Source: CANMUM01 sp965263365
GTDB lineage: Bacteria; Pseudomonadota; Alphaproteobacteria; Rhodobacterales; Rhodobacteraceae
Length of the DNA stretch: 64,000 nt
Direction: 5' to 3'
NCBI GenBank assembly: GCA_965263365.1
Contig: OZ253672.1
Span: 434,001-498,000 of the forward strand
Below, piece after piece: positions 52,632-60,924 of the stretch (positions are counted from its first letter, which is position 1; each line of letters begins with the position of its first letter). Position numbers and translations under genes: made by a program. A model generated the notes under the pieces. That model saw only the letters and a program-made list of their open reading frames with translations. It was not told the DNA's origin and did not search any database.

Positions 52632-52838
52632 TTATAATCCACCCTCACGCTGTGCCTTTTTACGCGCGAGCTTGCGCGTACGACGAATCGCTTCCGCTTT
52701 TTCACGAGCTTTCTTTAGAGAAGGTTTTTCATAATGATCTTTTAATTTCATTTCACGAAAAACACCTTCGCGTTGAAGCTTTTTCTTCAACGCACGCATA
52801 GCTTGCTCCACGTTATTATCTCGTACTGTGACCTGCAT
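52632..52838 (-). CDS. rpsU: 30S ribosomal protein S21
   Basis: Small-subunit ribosomal protein that helps base-pairing of initiation regions with 16S rRNA. 68 residues: MQVTVRDNNVEQAMRALKKKLQREGVF, then EMKLKDHYEKPSLKK and the highly basic C-terminal REKAEAIRRTRKLARKKAQREGG of alphaproteobacterial S21. A very strong purine-rich ribosome site (GGAAGGTGG) lies upstream. Own terminator at 52586–52609. Confidence 0.98.
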   Translation of the reverse strand: MQVTVRDNNVEQAMRALKKKLQREGVFREMKLKDHYEKPSLKKAREKAEAIRRTRKLARKKAQREGGL

Positions 52839-52996
52839 CTAATTCACCACCTTCCTAATAAAATTTGCGTCTTGTTCCCGAAAAAATCGAGAAATGAAAA
52901 GAGCAGGAGAGCGCTTTATATACATTTGAATGAAAATTGTCCATAGTGGTTTTTAATTTTGAGAGCATTTGTACATGGTTATACAACGGTTTGTGA

Positions 52997-54412
52997 ATGA
53001 GTAAACAGATATCATTATTTTGGTTCAGAAATGATTTGCGAATTTCGGATAATCCAGGCTTGCATGCTGCTGCGCTTTCTGGAAGTGTGCTGCCGATCTA
53101 TATTCTAGATGATGTGAACATAGCAAATCCACGAGGAGCTGCGAGTAATGTTTGGTTGCATCATTCGCTTCGTCAGCTTAACCAAGATTTGGACAATCAA
53201 CTGGCGCTATTTCGGGGAGATCCGTTTAAGTGCATCCTAAAATTGTGCGAGCGAAATAAAATAAACCAAGTCTTTTGGAACCGGAATTACGAACCTGAGG
53301 AAATATTGCGGGATAGGTCGATAAAGGCGCGTTTAAAAGATAAAAACATTTGTGTTCAGAGTTATAACGGACAGCTACTTTGGGAGCCATGGGAAATCAA
53401 AAAAGGTGACGGCGGTTATTATCGCGTTTTTACACCTTTTTATAAAAATGGCTGCCTAAATGCACCGCTTCCTCGGGCACCGCTTCCTCGGCCGGCAATG
53501 CTTAAAATATCTCGTCCGCCAAAAGAAACCTTGTCTGTCGAATCTTTGGAATTATTGCCTTCAAAAACATGGGCTCAGCGCGTGATTAAGGGTTGGGAAT
53601 TCGGAGAAACAGCAGCAAAAGCCCGCGCTGAATATTTTTTTGAAAACAATTTGGCCAGTTATCAACAGGAGCGCGACTATCCCGAAAAAGCTTCAACTTC
53701 GATTCTGTCGCCATATTTGCGCTTTGGGCAAATTTCACCGAATCAACTTTGGTATCAGTCCAAAAAAAATGTTAACTCCTCAAGTGTGGAACATTTTAGA
53801 AGAGAGCTAGTTTGGCGTGAGTTTTCCTATCATTTGCTCTTTCATTTCCCTAGGCTGCCCCAAATAAATTTCAATAAAAGGTTTGATCACTATCCGTGGC
53901 GCAACAAGAACGCTGAGTATTCATCGTGGACGCGGGGTCAAACCGGTATTCCGATTGTTGATGCGGGAATGCGCGAGTTGTGGTTGACTGGCTACATGCA
54001 TAATCGCGTTCGAATGATAGTGGCGTCATTTTTGGTTAAGAATCTTGGAATTGATTGGCGACTTGGCGCGAAGTGGTTCTGGGATACCTTATTTGATGCG
54101 GATTTAGCGAACAATTCTGCAAGTTGGCAGTGGGTTGCAGGCTGCGGGGTTGATGCGGCGCCTTTTTTTCGAATATTTAATCCAGTAACACAGGCCAAGA
54201 AGTTCGATCCTGATGGCACATATATTCGCCGATTTGTGCCTGAGCTTTCTGAATTGCCGTCTCGATATATTGGCGCGCCTTGGGAAATGCCGTCATCTGA
54301 ACTGGCGCGCTGTGGCGTTGTATTGGGGCGCGACTATCCACTTCCAATTGTTAACTTAAAAAATTCAAGAGAAGCGGCGCTTCAATCCTTTAAAGAGTTG
54401 CCAAAATCTTAA
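52997..54412 (+). CDS. phrB: Deoxyribodipyrimidine photolyase
   Basis: Blue-light repair of cyclobutane pyrimidine dimers. 471 residues. N-terminal antenna domain (FWFRNDLRISDNPGLHAA), and the C-terminal FAD domain with WREFSYHLLFHFP, TGIPIVDAGMRELWLTGYMHNRVRM, DADLANNSASWQWVAGCGVDAAPFFRIFNP. Class I CPD photolyase is most likely; a cryptochrome-like function cannot be excluded from sequence alone. Divergent from rpsU. Confidence 0.95.
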   Translation: MSKQISLFWFRNDLRISDNPGLHAAALSGSVLPIYILDDVNIANPRGAASNVWLHHSLRQLNQDLDNQLALFRGDPFKCILKLCERNKINQVFWNRNYEPEEILRDRSIKARLKDKNICVQSYNGQLLWEPWEIKKGDGGYYRVFTPFYKNGCLNAPLPRAPLPRPAMLKISRPPKETLSVESLELLPSKTWAQRVIKGWEFGETAAKARAEYFFENNLASYQQERDYPEKASTSILSPYLRFGQISPNQLWYQSKKNVNSSSVEHFRRELVWREFSYHLLFHFPRLPQINFNKRFDHYPWRNKNAEYSSWTRGQTGIPIVDAGMRELWLTGYMHNRVRMIVASFLVKNLGIDWRLGAKWFWDTLFDADLANNSASWQWVAGCGVDAAPFFRIFNPVTQAKKFDPDGTYIRRFVPELSELPSRYIGAPWEMPSSELARCGVVLGRDYPLPIVNLKNSREAALQSFKELPKS

Positions 54413-54455
54413 CAAAAAACTGGTGTGCGCTAACGATTTGACGTAAAGTGTCGCT

Positions 54456-55106
54456 ATGCACGCAGAAGAAGAGCTCAGTTTTGAAGAAATGATCCAGCAC
54501 ACGCGCTCTGCTGTATTGGACGTAATCACTCCTGTTTTAATTTTTGATGGGTGGAGCCAGCAGGCAATTTCATCTGCGATTAAAAATGCGCGAATCAATT
54601 CCCAAAATGTTGAACTCGCCTTTCCAAGGGGAAGGTTGGATATGGCTTGCGAAATGCATCGTGCCGGTGATCGAGAATTTCAGCAAGAATTTGAAGAGCG
54701 CCATAAAGATATAAGCAAAATTGGAGAACGTGTTGAGGCGGCTGTGCTTTACCGTTTAGTGATCGCTGGTCGCAATAAGGAAGTTGCACGCGCGACGGCG
54801 GCATTTTTTGCGCTTCCCCAAAATAGTGCGGCTGGTGCTGGATTGATTTGGGATACAGTGGATAAAATTTGGAAAGCTGTAGGCGTCGAAGAAAGTGGTG
54901 CGTCGCGGTACACCAGACGTGCAATTCTTGCGACAATTTATAGCGCCACTTTTCTTTATTGGTTGCAAGATGAACAGGCCGATATGAAAGAAACACAAAC
55001 CTTTTTGAAGCGGCGCCTTTTAGAACATGCGAAGTTCCATAAGCTTGTCTCTAAGTTGAAAATTCAGAAATTAAAGCAGAATTTTTCGCAAGCGAGGCAC
55101 CAATGA
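54456..55106 (+). CDS. COQ9-family protein
   Basis: A 216-residue helical protein of the COQ9 family, a TetR-fold lipid-binding accessory of ubiquinone synthesis in mitochondria and found in alphaproteobacteria. Support: VLDVITPVLIFDGWSQQAISSAI, RVEAAVLYRLVIAGRNKEVARATAAFFALPQ, and RAILATIYSATFLYWLQD, all typical. Located close to rpsU, a recurrent alphaproteobacterial neighbourhood. Its stop overlaps the start of the quinone oxidoreductase gene by four bases. Confidence 0.85.
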   Translation: MHAEEELSFEEMIQHTRSAVLDVITPVLIFDGWSQQAISSAIKNARINSQNVELAFPRGRLDMACEMHRAGDREFQQEFEERHKDISKIGERVEAAVLYRLVIAGRNKEVARATAAFFALPQNSAAGAGLIWDTVDKIWKAVGVEESGASRYTRRAILATIYSATFLYWLQDEQADMKETQTFLKRRLLEHAKFHKLVSKLKIQKLKQNFSQARHQ

Positions 55107-56077
55107 AATCTGTGAATATCCGAGAATTTGGTGGCGCTCAAAATCTCGAAATCATCGAAACCTACATGCCCGAACCTGCGGAAAATGAGGTCCGTATTCG
55201 GGTGCATTATGCGGGCATTAACCGTCCCGATATTATGCAACGTGAGGGAACCTATCCCGCGCCTAAAGGGGCATCTCCAATTCTTGGTTTAGAATGTTCG
55301 GGGCGCATTGATGCGATCGGAAAAAATGTAAAAAAATGGTCGTTGGGTGAGGAGGTGCTCGCGCTTTTGGTGGGTGGAGGCTATGCAGAGTATGTATGTG
55401 TGTATGCTGATCATGTCCTACCGCTGCCGCAGGGCATTTCGCTTGAACAGGCAGGGGGAGTTGCTGAGACTTTTTTTACAGTTTGGAGCAATGTCTTTGA
55501 TCGAGCGGGCTTGAAAACTGGCGAGAAATTTTTAGTTCATGGGGGCGCATCAGGCATAGGAGTTGCGGCGATTCAAATGGCGCGCTCGCTTGGTGCAAAT
55601 GTATGGGCAACAGCGGGGACAGAGGCCAAGTGCAAAGCTTGTCAAGATTTGGGGGCGGCTGCTATCAATTATAATGAGGCCGATTTTGTCGAAATGCTGA
55701 AAGAGTCTGGTGTCCGTATGGATGTGATTTTGGATATGGTTGGCGGCGATTATATTGCGAAAAATATGTCTGTGATGAATACCGAAGGGCGGATTGTGAA
55801 TATTGCCTATCAAAAAGGATCGAAGGCGGAGGTGAATTTCCTGCCTGTAATGTTGAAGCGCCTTTCGATTATGGGTTCTACGCTGCGCGTGCGTTCGAAT
55901 GCAGATAAAGCCAAGATTGCAGCGCGACTTTATGAACACATTTGGCCTCAAATAGAATCGGGTGAAATAAGACCGATCATTGATCGAGTTTTTCCACTTG
56001 AGGACGTCGCAGCTGCACATGCATATCTTGAAAATGGTGATCATATTGGCAAAGTCTTGTTAAGAATTAGACCCTAA
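55103..56077 (+). CDS. NAD(P)H-quinone oxidoreductase, zinc-independent MDR family
   Basis: 324-residue QOR/PIG3-type medium-chain dehydrogenase/reductase. The substrate-side segment is NRPDIMQREGTYPAPKGASPILGLECSGRI, and the NADPH-binding motif is VHGGASGIGVAAIQMARSLGA. It lacks structural zinc cysteines. Likely reduces quinones with NADPH. Directly coupled to COQ9 by a 4-base overlap, so both may concern quinone metabolism. Confidence 0.92.
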   Translation: MKSVNIREFGGAQNLEIIETYMPEPAENEVRIRVHYAGINRPDIMQREGTYPAPKGASPILGLECSGRIDAIGKNVKKWSLGEEVLALLVGGGYAEYVCVYADHVLPLPQGISLEQAGGVAETFFTVWSNVFDRAGLKTGEKFLVHGGASGIGVAAIQMARSLGANVWATAGTEAKCKACQDLGAAAINYNEADFVEMLKESGVRMDVILDMVGGDYIAKNMSVMNTEGRIVNIAYQKGSKAEVNFLPVMLKRLSIMGSTLRVRSNADKAKIAARLYEHIWPQIESGEIRPIIDRVFPLEDVAAAHAYLENGDHIGKVLLRIRP

Positions 56078-56446
56078 AGCCTAAATTTCTATGCGTTCTC
56101 TTATTTAAAGTTGGCCAGGGGCCGATAGAGTTTTTCAAGGTGCCAAACGCGCGCAGTTTATGATTTCGTTCAAATATATTGTGTTATTTGTAAAATCTTG
56201 CCGTGCAGTGGATTGCGTCCGAAAGTAGCGATATACGCAGATTTTATTAAGACTCTAGCGCAAAATGGTGAATTTAGGGTTCGTATTAATTAGGGTTCGC
56301 ATTAAAAAGCGTCTTTTGCAGCTTTGCTGAAGTCGACTTTGAAGCGTGGTTTTCGGTCAAAACATGTTGTTATCGCTCGGATCAGCGCGGTTCTGTTGTA
56401 TCATCAGCCAAGTTGCTTGCCTGAACAAGTTTGGTATACTTGGGCC
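56078..56446. other. Intergenic region with a 16-bp tandem repeat
   Basis: About 370 bases with no supported gene. It includes two adjacent 16-base copies, TTAGGGTTCGTATTAA (56274–56289) and TTAGGGTTCGCATTAA (56290–56305), differing at one base. No promoter was firmly identified. Confidence 0.6.
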
Positions 56447-56689
56447 ATGCGTATTATTATTTTATTGATCGCCTTTTTTTCTTGTCAGCTCGCTCATGCC
56501 GATATTGATGAATTTATTCAAGCCTGTAGGTCTGATGAGGCTTTTGCGCGGATTATGAGCCAAAAGCCCGAGCGAGAACTTGAAAGCGCCGAATGTGCGG
56601 ATTTTATGATGCCGCGTGTTTGTGTTAACTATCTTGACTGGCGCTCCTATTGGGAGGCAAGTTCAGACGAGGATATTCAAAAAATATGA
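56447..56689 (+). CDS. Signal-peptide-bearing Cys-rich protein, first part (probably frameshifted)
   Basis: An 80-codon product beginning MRIIILLIAFFSCQLAHA, a signal peptide, then a Cys-containing mature part (FIQACRSDEAFARIM; SAECADFMMPRVCVNYLDW). It stops at TGA 56687–56689 just after an A6 tract. One extra A in that tract would continue into the following frame as ...DEDIQKNMTAGGSDIDQY, so it is probably the N-terminal part of the gene that follows. The ATG at 56324 in the same frame is too far upstream of the signal peptide to be the start. Confidence 0.55.
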   Translation: MRIIILLIAFFSCQLAHADIDEFIQACRSDEAFARIMSQKPERELESAECADFMMPRVCVNYLDWRSYWEASSDEDIQKI

Positions 56690-57252
56690 CAGCGGGTGGG
56701 TCAGATATTGACCAATATGTCAATGCAGAAGCCGAGCGTTGCGAGGCCTCATGTGATCGAGGCAATCCTAAGAGCTGCGCGATTCTTAGGCCGGCGATCC
56801 TTGGGCATCACGTACAAAATGATCATGAAACCCCTGATCGCGAGGTTTTGGAGCATCGTTTCTTTGGTTTGAATTATTTGATGCAATCTTGCGAAGGTGG
56901 TATCGGGATCGCCTGTGCCGATGCGGCGCATTATGGGCAGGAATTTTGGAAGCCGAAGCATGATGCGGATATGGTCGAGTGTTTGATTTACGAGCGTGGG
57001 GATTGTGGGGAGCGCAAGGCGGTTTACGTGGGGCTTGAGGCCGATGATATGCTGATTGAAACGCCGTTGCTTTATGCGAAAATGGGTTGTGAACTGAGCG
57101 ACAACAATTCATGCAGAATTGGGCTTCAATTGCTGAAAGAATTTGCCCAGATAGAAGCGCATAAAGAGTATGAAATTGAGTTTTTTGAGGCGCGGATTTG
57201 CAAGTATGGGACAAAGCTCCAAAAGCGAGCATTGGGTTGTGAAAATAGCTGA
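56686..57252 (+). CDS. Cys-rich Sel1/TPR-like protein, second part
   Basis: A 188-codon frame from ATG 56686, which overlaps the preceding stop as ATGA. It is Cys-rich with repeated helical units (CEASCDRGNPKSCAILRPAI; LNYLMQSCEGGIGIACADAA; YAKMGCELSDNNSCRIGLQLL), the pattern of secreted Sel1-like repeat proteins in which each helix pair is held by a disulfide. It has no signal peptide of its own, which is odd for a disulfide-rich protein and supports fusion with the preceding frame. Function unknown. Confidence 0.6.
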   Translation: MTAGGSDIDQYVNAEAERCEASCDRGNPKSCAILRPAILGHHVQNDHETPDREVLEHRFFGLNYLMQSCEGGIGIACADAAHYGQEFWKPKHDADMVECLIYERGDCGERKAVYVGLEADDMLIETPLLYAKMGCELSDNNSCRIGLQLLKEFAQIEAHKEYEIEFFEARICKYGTKLQKRALGCENS

Positions 57253-57362
57253 TGCGGCAATGATGACAGGCGAAGTCGCAAAATTGATTTCATTTGTCAA
57301 TTTACCCTTTCCCTTCTAAGCGCAACCAGTTAAAAGGTGTCGTAACCAGTGGAGTTCTTAAG

Positions 57363-58652
57363 ATGAACAATGTCGTCATTGCTGGCGCCCAATGGGGCGA
57401 CGAAGGAAAAGGCAAGATAGTCGATTGGCTGAGCGAGCGTGCAGACGTTGTTGTGCGTTTTCAAGGAGGTCACAATGCGGGCCACACGCTCGTTATCGAC
57501 GAAAAAGTTTATAAATTGCATTTAATGCCCTCAGGCATTGTCCGTAAAAATTGTTTATCAGTTATTGGTAATGGTGTGGTGATGGACCCATGGGCGCTTT
57601 TGAGCGAAATGGAAAATTTGCGCGCTCAGGGTTTAGAAATAAATCCAGAGCGGTTAATGATTGCTGAAAATGTTCCGTTAATATTGCCATTTCATGGCGA
57701 GCTTGATCGTGGGCGCGAGGCGGCTGCGAATCCATCGGCTAAGATTGGAACGACGGGTCGAGGAATTGGACCCGCTTATGAAGATAAAGTGGGAAGACGG
57801 GTTGTGCGCTTGGCAGATTTGGACGATGTTGAAACTCTATCGGCTCGTCTCGACAAAGCGATTGCTTATCATGATATCCAGCGTGCGGCCTACGGGCTTG
57901 AACCCATTGACCGCCAAAGTCTTGAAGTTCAGCTCCACGGAATTCGTGAAAAGCTTATGCCTTTTGCGAAACCTGTCTGGAAAATTTTAGCGAAAAAGCA
58001 AGCCGAAGGCGCGCATATTTTATTCGAGGGAGCTCAAGGAGCGCTATTGGATGTCGATTTTGGGACCTATCCATTTGTGACATCTTCAAATACGATTGCA
58101 AGCATGGCATCGACTGGGTCGGGGGCTGGGCTCAGGGGTAGTTATGTGCTTGCGATTGTTAAAGCATATACGACACGCGTTGGCGCAGGGCCAATGGCTA
58201 CTGAGCTCGATGATGAGTTTGGGCAGCATATGAGCGAGAAGGGTCACGAATTCGGCACAACGACAGGACGCGCGCGGCGATGCGGCTGGTTTGACGCAGT
58301 GATCGTTAAACAGACCAGTTTAATTGCGGGCGCAAATGGAATCGCATTGATGAAGCTCGACGTTTTGGATGGACTTAAAGAAATAAAAATTTGTAAGTCT
58401 TATATGTTAGATGGGCAGGAAATCGACAGCTTGCCGACGGCGAGTGCTGCGCAAGCGCGGGTTGAGCCTGTATATGAGACTTTGCCAGGCTGGGATGGCA
58501 CAACGGTGGGTTGCAAAAATTGGGAGGATCTTCCTGAAAATGCAAAAAAATATGTACGTCGAATTGAAGCGCTGACCGGTGTGAAAGTGGCAGTTGTATC
58601 GACAAGTCCGGAGCGAATGGATACGATATTGATAGAGGACCCTTTTGCCTAA
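57363..58652 (+). CDS. purA: Adenylosuccinate synthetase
   Basis: Joins IMP and aspartate with GTP, the committed step to AMP. 429 residues from ATG 57363 (MNNVVIAGAQWGDEGKGKIVD). The P-loop-like GDEGKGK is at residues 12–18, and GHNAGHT, GTTGRGIGPAYEDK, FEGAQGALLD and TTTGRARRCGWFD complete the family set. An earlier in-frame ATG at 57294 lacks a good ribosome site. Downstream DUF2842 overlaps the stop. Confidence 0.98.
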   Translation: MNNVVIAGAQWGDEGKGKIVDWLSERADVVVRFQGGHNAGHTLVIDEKVYKLHLMPSGIVRKNCLSVIGNGVVMDPWALLSEMENLRAQGLEINPERLMIAENVPLILPFHGELDRGREAAANPSAKIGTTGRGIGPAYEDKVGRRVVRLADLDDVETLSARLDKAIAYHDIQRAAYGLEPIDRQSLEVQLHGIREKLMPFAKPVWKILAKKQAEGAHILFEGAQGALLDVDFGTYPFVTSSNTIASMASTGSGAGLRGSYVLAIVKAYTTRVGAGPMATELDDEFGQHMSEKGHEFGTTTGRARRCGWFDAVIVKQTSLIAGANGIALMKLDVLDGLKEIKICKSYMLDGQEIDSLPTASAAQARVEPVYETLPGWDGTTVGCKNWEDLPENAKKYVRRIEALTGVKVAVVSTSPERMDTILIEDPFA

Positions 58653-58932
58653 GCTAAGTCACAAAAACCGGCGTAGATTATCAATTTTTCTCGTGCTTGT
58701 TTGGTTGCCCGTCTATATTTATGTTGTTTCAATTTTATTGGCGGCGATGCCGCGTATGCATATCTTAGTCGAATTAGTGATTTATATTTTCGTCGCTTTT
58801 GCATGGGCATTGCCTTTTCGGTTTGTATTTAGCGGTGTTGGGAGAGCTGACCCGAAAGCGCCTGAGAAAAAATTTCTTGATGATGATTTTTTGGCGGAAG
58901 AAAAGGCGAATCGTAATCGAAATAAATTCTGA
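58645..58932 (+). CDS. DUF2842-family membrane protein
   Basis: 95-residue protein with two transmembrane helices (LSIFLVLVWLPVYIYVVSILLAAM and VELVIYIFVAFAWALPFRFVF), typical of DUF2842, a short inner-membrane family in alphaproteobacteria. TTG start at 58645, overlapping the end of purA; GAGG lies seven bases upstream. Function unknown. Confidence 0.82.
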   Translation: MPKLSHKNRRRLSIFLVLVWLPVYIYVVSILLAAMPRMHILVELVIYIFVAFAWALPFRFVFSGVGRADPKAPEKKFLDDDFLAEEKANRNRNKF

Positions 58933-59081
58933 TTATTGATTTATGTTTTTAGTATGAGCGGATCTCATTTGATTGGTATTTGGCTTTAGGTGAAATTTCA
59001 CTTGAATTCAAAATTGTGACGCTAAACTTGTCTGTATACCCAAGACCACATATATATCTTGAGATTTAAGAGGAATAGAAA

Positions 59082-59540
59082 ATGAAACTGAAAACACTAA
59101 TTGGCTCTTGTGGTTTGTTTTTATTGGGTATTGGTGCATCTGCAGAGCAAATCGGAGAGGTCGATACAGCTTTTCAACTGATTGGTCCTAATCATCGTAT
59201 TGTAATCGAAGCCTTTGATGACCCGAAGGTCGAAGGGGTAACTTGCTATGTTTCTCGGGCAAAAACTGGCGGTATTTCTGGGGGGCTTGGATTGGCGGAA
59301 GATACATCTGATGCGTCAATCGCGTGCCGCCAAACTGGGGCGATTAAGTTCAAGGCCGAGCTTAACGAGGGCGAGGAGGTATTTTCTCAACGCGCGTCCA
59401 TTTTATTTAAACGTGTTCAGGTTGTGCGTTTCTTTGATGAAACGCGGAGAACGCTTGTCTACTTGACTTACTCAGACAAATTGATCGATGGCAGCCCCAA
59501 AAACTCGATTTCCTCTGTTGTGATACGCGATTGGGAATAG
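59082..59540 (+). CDS. creA: CreA family protein
   Basis: 152-residue exported protein: signal LIGSCGLFLLGIGASA, mature GEVDTAFQLIGPNHRIVIEAFDDPKVEGVTCYVSRAKTGGISGGLGLAEDTSDASIACRQ, with the two Cys and GGxxGGLGLAED of CreA. Function of the family is not established. Its stop overlaps the next gene by ten bases. Confidence 0.94.
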   Translation: MKLKTLIGSCGLFLLGIGASAEQIGEVDTAFQLIGPNHRIVIEAFDDPKVEGVTCYVSRAKTGGISGGLGLAEDTSDASIACRQTGAIKFKAELNEGEEVFSQRASILFKRVQVVRFFDETRRTLVYLTYSDKLIDGSPKNSISSVVIRDWE

Positions 59541-60160
59541 CTGATTTGGCTCGGATCGAATATTCGGAACCCATTGTAATTGTGGGTGGTGGATCAATAA
59601 GTCCAGATCAGTTTCAACAATATAATTCATTGCCGAAAATTGCGGTTGATGGAGGTGCGAACTGGCTTCATGATCATGGCTTTGATTTTGATTACCTGCT
59701 TGGTGATTTTGATTCAGTGCGTAACGAAATTATTGAAAGCCTTGATCGAGATTCAGTTATATGTCTTGAAGATCAAAACTATACCGATTTGCATAAGGCT
59801 TTAATGCAAGTCAGTGCCCCGCACATCACTGGGTTTGGCTTTTTGGGGCCGCGACTTGATCATAGTTTGGAGGCACTAAGACTATTAGCGCTATTTTCGC
59901 GTCGCAGTTTGGATTTGGTTGGCACGTTCGACAGGGCATTTGTTTGGCAATCTGGTTTTCCGTACCATTTTTCGAGGGAGAGCCGCATATCATTTGTGAG
60001 CTTAGGAATGTGCGAAATTTCTGATAGTGAAGGGTTGCAATATTCACTGGCTGAAACGACCATTCATCAATCGCTATATAGTATCTCGAATGTAGTGTCA
60101 CATGATCATGTGGTGATTAATTATGAAGGTGCTCCTTTAATTGCTTTGCTCGCAATTTAA
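59531..60160 (+). CDS. Thiamine pyrophosphokinase family protein
   Basis: A 209-residue protein of the thiamine diphosphokinase family. IAVDGGANWLHDHGFDFDYLLGDFDSV carries the nucleotide and metal site, and TDLHKALMQ and FGFLGPRLDHSLEALRLLAL correspond to the second and third family blocks. The C-terminal thiamine-binding half is weakly conserved. Start TTG 59531 overlaps creA and is uncertain; a TTG at 59546 is an alternative. Thiamine kinase activity is plausible but not demonstrated by the residues seen. Confidence 0.85.
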   Translation: MGIADLARIEYSEPIVIVGGGSISPDQFQQYNSLPKIAVDGGANWLHDHGFDFDYLLGDFDSVRNEIIESLDRDSVICLEDQNYTDLHKALMQVSAPHITGFGFLGPRLDHSLEALRLLALFSRRSLDLVGTFDRAFVWQSGFPYHFSRESRISFVSLGMCEISDSEGLQYSLAETTIHQSLYSISNVVSHDHVVINYEGAPLIALLAI

Positions 60161-60251
60161 ACCATATGTGCGGCGTTGAATTTAGGTTGTAAACTTTGAT
60201 CTTGATCATTTCTGCTCTATTTGCTCAGAATTAATAAAGGCGTAAAATTTT

Positions 60252-60884
60252 ATGGACATATCCACTTGGGCTGCTTTTGTTTTTGCATCTTTCGTTGTTT
60301 TGATAGTGCCAGGCCCAACAATTCTTTTGGTAATGAGCTACGCGTTAAGTCACGGGCGTAAGGTTGCATTTTTAACCGCATCAGGTGTGGCACTTGGCGA
60401 TCTCATTGCAATGACTTTGTCATTAATTGGATTTGGCGCCCTAATGATGGCTTCCGCATCACTGTTTGCGGTCGTTAAATGGGTTGGCGCGTTATATCTG
60501 ATTTATTTGGGTATTTCTCTTATTATAAATGCAGCCCATTCATCTGAACAAATTTCTCAAAGCGCGTTGCAAGTTAAGCCGCAAAATGTATTTTTCCATG
60601 CGACAATTGTGACGGCACTGAACCCTAAGTCGATCGCTTTTTTTGTTGCTTTTGTTCCTCAATTTATCGATGCCAACCAAAATTTAACCTTACAATTTAT
60701 AGTGTTGATTGCAACTTTTGTAGTGCTTGCGAGTCTAAATGCATTTACTTATGCGTTGTTTGCTGATCACTTAAGAAGTCGCATTCAAAACGCCAATGCG
60801 TTCAAATGGTTATCGCGTTTGGGAGGGACTGTACTCATTCTAATGGGTATACTCACCGCATTTCTTAAAAGAAATTCGGCTTAA
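60252..60884 (+). CDS. LysE-family amino-acid exporter
   Basis: 210-residue membrane protein with six hydrophobic spans, of the LysE/RhtB family. The N-terminal FASFVVLIVPGPTILLVMSYALSHGRKVA has the PGP motif and the gene continues with VKWVGALYLIYLGISLI and TALNPKSIAFFVAFVPQFI, all diagnostic. Substrate unknown (amino acid or homoserine type). Stands alone and is convergent with aroA. Confidence 0.94.
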   Translation: MDISTWAAFVFASFVVLIVPGPTILLVMSYALSHGRKVAFLTASGVALGDLIAMTLSLIGFGALMMASASLFAVVKWVGALYLIYLGISLIINAAHSSEQISQSALQVKPQNVFFHATIVTALNPKSIAFFVAFVPQFIDANQNLTLQFIVLIATFVVLASLNAFTYALFADHLRSRIQNANAFKWLSRLGGTVLILMGILTAFLKRNSA

Positions 60885-60924
60885 ACTCTAAATGCAAAAG
60901 AAATAACGTTCCCTTTTGGATTGG

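Noticed and set aside
55550..56044. 164-codon open frame antisense to the quinone oxidoreductase
   Set aside because: Arg/His-rich composition typical of the reverse strand of a coding region; the sense gene is certain.
56786..57232. 148-codon open frame antisense to the Cys-rich repeat protein
   Set aside because: Composition (Pro, His, Ala, Cys) mirrors the sense repeats and shows no domain.
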